Positions 60,701 to 64,000 of a DNA stretch of 64,000 bases are shown in pieces; positions within the stretch are counted from its first letter, which is position 1, and the number at the start of each line of letters is the position of its first letter. This DNA comes from Owenia fusiformis. Lineage: Eukaryota; Annelida; Polychaeta; Sabellida; Oweniidae. A model generated the notes under the pieces. That model saw only the letters and a program-made list of their open reading frames with translations, did not search any database and was not told the DNA's origin. Made by a program: the position numbers and the translations under genes. Location: contig CAIIXF020000001.1 of NCBI GenBank assembly GCA_903813345.2, forward strand, positions 28,015,915 to 28,079,914, in the 5' to 3' direction.

Positions 60701-60811
60701 GACACAGGTTTTTAACTATGTACAAGTTCTTTCAAAAGTAAAACAAGAGAATTACATGTACTGTAGAGGTATGACATGCAAAGTGCACTCAATAGTCCGG
60801 AATGAATGATT

Positions 60812-63800
60812 CTATTCAGCCAAATAACTATAAGGTGGTGGAGCATCATTTGTATCTTTACTCTCTCCACCCTCTTCTGTCTTAACCTGAACTGCCTCAG
60901 GAGCAACAGCAGGAGCAGTTTCCAACTTAGGGAGCTGCTTTGGTTTCTTGCCAATCGCTGGAAGTGTTGGGTGGGGGCTTGGGAATTGTTCTATTTTTGG
61001 TTCTTCCACAGGATTTGGTCCATGAGATGTGGTGACTGGACCGTGTGAGTACTGGGCTACCGGCTCTGAACCATGGGACGTTATCATTGGCCCATGGGAG
61101 TAAGAGATTGTTTGAGATGTTGATCCAGATGGCACCATGGCTAAAAAACATAAAATGTATGTGGCAAGCACATTACTTTATAAAAGACCTAGATGTACGT
61201 GTAATAATTATGCCAAAACATTGTTTACTTTCTGCGATGAATTATGACAGAATATGCTGTTATGTGTTGTTCAGAAGAGATATTTACCAAGATTGGTTTA
61301 GTCCTCAACAATTCATGCTGTGATTGATTTAAAATAGATACCAACATATGGTGATTAGATTAGATACCATCAAACAAATACATCTCATTACTCATTGCGA
61401 TTGGATTGGTTTAGAATAGATACGAATTACACTGTTTGGAATAGACACTCATACTGTAAAAATGTGTAATGAGCTGTGCCTGGTTTAAAATAGATATTCA
61501 CCAATACTTTGTGATTGTTTATATTAAGAACAGATACTCCTGGACAGACACTCACCAACATGTTGTGACGGGGTCGTAAAAAAGACAATATGTCCATCCT
61601 CAGTCACCATCTGGCTCATTGCGGGTCTTGTCATCACTAGCTCAGGAAACACGGACTGAAAGAGGAAGAAATGCATTGAAGCTCGAATGCGCTATTAGCT
61701 CCATAAAATGAGTTGGTTGCACCCCCGCCCAATGTGTTAATTAAATTAGTTTTATTATGTGGAGTTATATCTGTATTATATCGACTAAAACAGAAGAAAT
61801 ACATTGGAAAGGTGTGGTATCGATATGGTGAACTTATTTTACACATCGTCAATTTAATGGTCATCTTTTGGATGATAACATTATAATTTGAATTATATAT
61901 TATATATATCCTTTTCTCTATAATGTTTTAGGAAACATATCAGACACCTTCTTTCGTTCTTGGTATCATATGTTCGGAATGAAATGAAACATACATCTAC
62001 TAGTATCCGAACCTCATTGGAACAAAACGACATAAACACAACGTGTGTTTAGGTCTCTCAATATTGTAATTGTACAAAGGAAAGTTTAATTTATTTTAAA
62101 AAAGTATCTTGTTAATGAAATAAAAGGTTTATCTTAATACTTATCTATTTTAGGGGGTTTTGTTTTAAGTTTTTTGCATACTTTTTGTTAAATCCTTTGT
62201 ATAACTATAATATTGAGAGGTCTAAGAAAATGTTGTATATGCTATTTTCTTCCAACAAGGTTCGGAAAGACATTTTATTTCATTCTCGAGAATTGGTAGA
62301 AAGAAACAAAAAACAATTGCACAAAAAAATGTTAACAAAAACAGTTATATAAAATACATATAACATAGAGAAGAGCACAAGTTTTTAAAGGTAAACTTTC
62401 AAACGCTAAACATTTAACTAGATTACGTATAAGCGCCCACAATCTAGAGATAGAGAGAGGCCGATATACAAAACCAATTACTGATCTTAATAGTCGATTT
62501 TGTAAAATATGTAAGGACTCGGTTATAGAAGATGAAACACACTTTTTATTCAAATGTAAAAAATTGGAGTTTATCAGAAAATCCCATATTGAAAAACTTG
62601 AAAACCTGTGTAGTAATTTTAAAAACATGAATGATCACCAAAAGACAATTTTTCTATTGACGAGTGAGGGGATCATATTAAAAGAAGCTGCTGACATGAT
62701 AAAGTATCTAATGATTGGTAGAGACAGGATTCTTATATCAAAGTAACATTTTATATATGTCATTTGAAGAATGTAATCCTATTTTCTTTACTTTATTGCT
62801 ATATTTACTGTTATTGAAAACTGTATATCGGATGTACGTTTGGCCCTAAAAGGGCATCAGTACTAATAAAATCCTATGCATACATATAAATAATTTTTGC
62901 ATTAAATTTATGCCAATCAGTCAACATTACATAAATGACCGTGTTTTTACAGAATGTTTTCAATAATTGCTGGTTTAAGAGAAAAACGTTGTTAAATTCA
63001 GTTCACCATATCGATACCTATCCTTTTCTTTTGCGTTATTTCTGTAAACGCTCAACATCATAGAAATCACAGGTTAAGGTGGTCGTTCGTTACCCCTGTT
63101 TTTTTATTTACTGAGCAGAATCAAATTGTATTGAAAATGTAGAATGAACCTACAGATATGGAGCTTAGATAGAAGTTGGCGAAGACGATGCCTAGGACTG
63201 CCGCGATGGAATTTAGTACGCTGAACGTGATAGTCGCCCAAAGTAACCCCTGGAACGTGCCGCTGATAGAGTCGCATGAAGCCACGCCCGAGTACTCCGT
63301 TGGTTGTGTGGACAGACTAAAAATTAATATGTCAAGTCATTAGCCAGGTTATTATTGCTTTGAAACAGAGATTTATTTGTTCTGAAAGAATATTGAACCT
63401 ATCTTGCGCTTTGAACCTACAGTTTTCTCCCACAAGCATGTTACAGTGTTTAACTTGTATTTACAGATTTATATTACTTAAAAGCCTGTCATCATTTTTA
63501 GAAAAATTGTTAAATCAAAATTAAACGGTGGAGTGTGAAACTCAGCAATTTTTTTGAGAAAGTGTTACTGTGAGACAACACCTCCATCCCCCTCTTCGAA
63601 CGATTTTGTTTCGATCGATCGATTAACAAGAAACTTTAAAAGAATTCATCAGGGTTAGATAAGAAAATAACTTCCGAAAAGTGTCTTATTTCAGTATATT
63701 TCCATTCCATAATATTACTTGAAATGCCTGTTTATAAAGATCCAAAACAATAACCAGTGAAGTTAATTTACTTCGGAGTAAAATGTTTTATTTTCGATGT

Positions 63801-64000
63801 TATCTGAAGTAAATGAACTTAGGTTATTATTAATATATTACCAGGGTGATGGATTTACACAGAAATAACCAGTGAGATTACAACCTCATCTTTGTCCTAA
63901 TATCCTTAAAACGGTTCCGCATTTCGCCTTTTACCTGAATCCGTAAGACTCGCAACTGTTCTCCTTGTATATGCTACAACAGTAACAAGACTTGGCCGCA
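60812..64000 (-). CDS. TMEM255-like multi-pass membrane protein, 3' part (gene runs off the right edge)
   Basis: Exons (minus): 64000-63935 (partial), 63316-63154, 61655-61556 and 61140-60812, with consistent phases and stop TAG at 60814-60812. The first visible exon encodes a Cys cluster (SCYCCSIYKENSCESYGF). The next holds CDSISGTFQ and a membrane span (GLLWATITFSVLNSIAAVLG). The rest is a cytoplasmic tail, Pro/Ser-rich, with two SHGP-type repeats and a final PPPYSY, which is a PPxY motif able to bind WW domains. Cys-rich loop, LLW-initiated last span and Pro-rich tail ending near the stop fit the TMEM255/FAM70 family. Earlier spans would lie outside the window. Other tetraspan families remain possible. 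Function unknown. A LINE remnant lies in the intron before the third visible exon. Confidence 0.7.
62340..62880 (+). mobile_element. C-terminal remnant of a non-LTR retrotransposon
   Basis: The + frame to the TAA at 62744-62746 reads LTRLRISAHNLEIERGRY, then CKICKDSVIEDETHFLFKCK. This is the tail typical of LINE-encoded polymerases in many aquatic animals. The RT domain is absent. A decayed-looking 3' UTR follows, with AATAAAATCC near 62867. It is inserted in antisense in the TMEM255-like intron. The left boundary is uncertain. Confidence 0.7.

Noticed and set aside
1-64000. CRISPR array, prokaryotic operon or phage system
   Set aside because: Spliced genes, LINEs and MITEs show a eukaryotic nuclear genome. 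The regular tandem arrays have no unique spacers.

Overview
This is an AT-rich window from an animal nuclear genome, most likely a marine invertebrate. The genes have many short exons with GT-AG introns. Noncoding DNA is packed with inverted-repeat transposons, minisatellites and truncated non-LTR retrotransposons. I cannot name the phylum. A KCNE-like protein, a somatomedin-B ectodomain protein and a SELENOI-type C-terminus fit an invertebrate deuterostome or a lophotrochozoan.

Layout. 0.8-3.1 kb (+): last two coding exons of an ethanolaminephosphotransferase (SELENOI/EPT1-like), with a possible selenocysteine TGA. 10.7-11.2 kb (-): single-exon, single-pass membrane protein resembling KCNE potassium-channel subunits. 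17.9-20.5 kb (+): secreted or membrane-tethered protein with a long 11-residue repeat stalk and a somatomedin-B domain. 36.2-55.6 kb (-): a complete 24-exon gene for TFIIIC subunit GTF3C3, about 961 aa, rebuilt here exon by exon with every splice phase consistent. 55.8-59.8 kb (+): a complete 8-exon hydroxypyruvate isomerase (HYI), divergent from GTF3C3 across a 214-bp shared promoter gap. 60.8-64.0 kb (-): the 3' half of a TMEM255-like membrane protein with a PPxY tail, running off the right edge.

Mobile and repeated DNA fills most of the rest. There are three 5'-truncated LINE fragments (1.2-2.7, 23.8-26.2 and 62.4-62.9 kb). Several TIR elements have recognisable target-site duplications: hAT-like at 42.4 kb with an 8-bp TSD, piggyBac-like at 49.9 kb with TTAA, pogo-like at 48.0, 58.6 and 60.1 kb with TA, and a 2-kb element at 31.3 kb with perfect 69-bp TIRs and a 5-bp TSD. 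A family with a GTCACCAC-type hairpin end has at least six copies. Long fold-back hairpins are common. Minisatellites lie at 9.9, 12.8, 13.7, 21.9 and 48.1 kb.

The genes do not form an operon or an obvious pathway. The most interesting signals are: (1) the in-frame TGA in the SELENOI homologue at the expected selenocysteine position; (2) three 65-nt frame-preserving tandem copies of a GTF3C3 exon end, phase-compatible with alternative use; (3) two other recent tandem duplications of GTF3C3 splice sites; (4) a minisatellite apparently seeded by a transposon terminus; (5) a cluster of long perfect palindromes around a tRNA-like sequence inside the TFIIIC gene.
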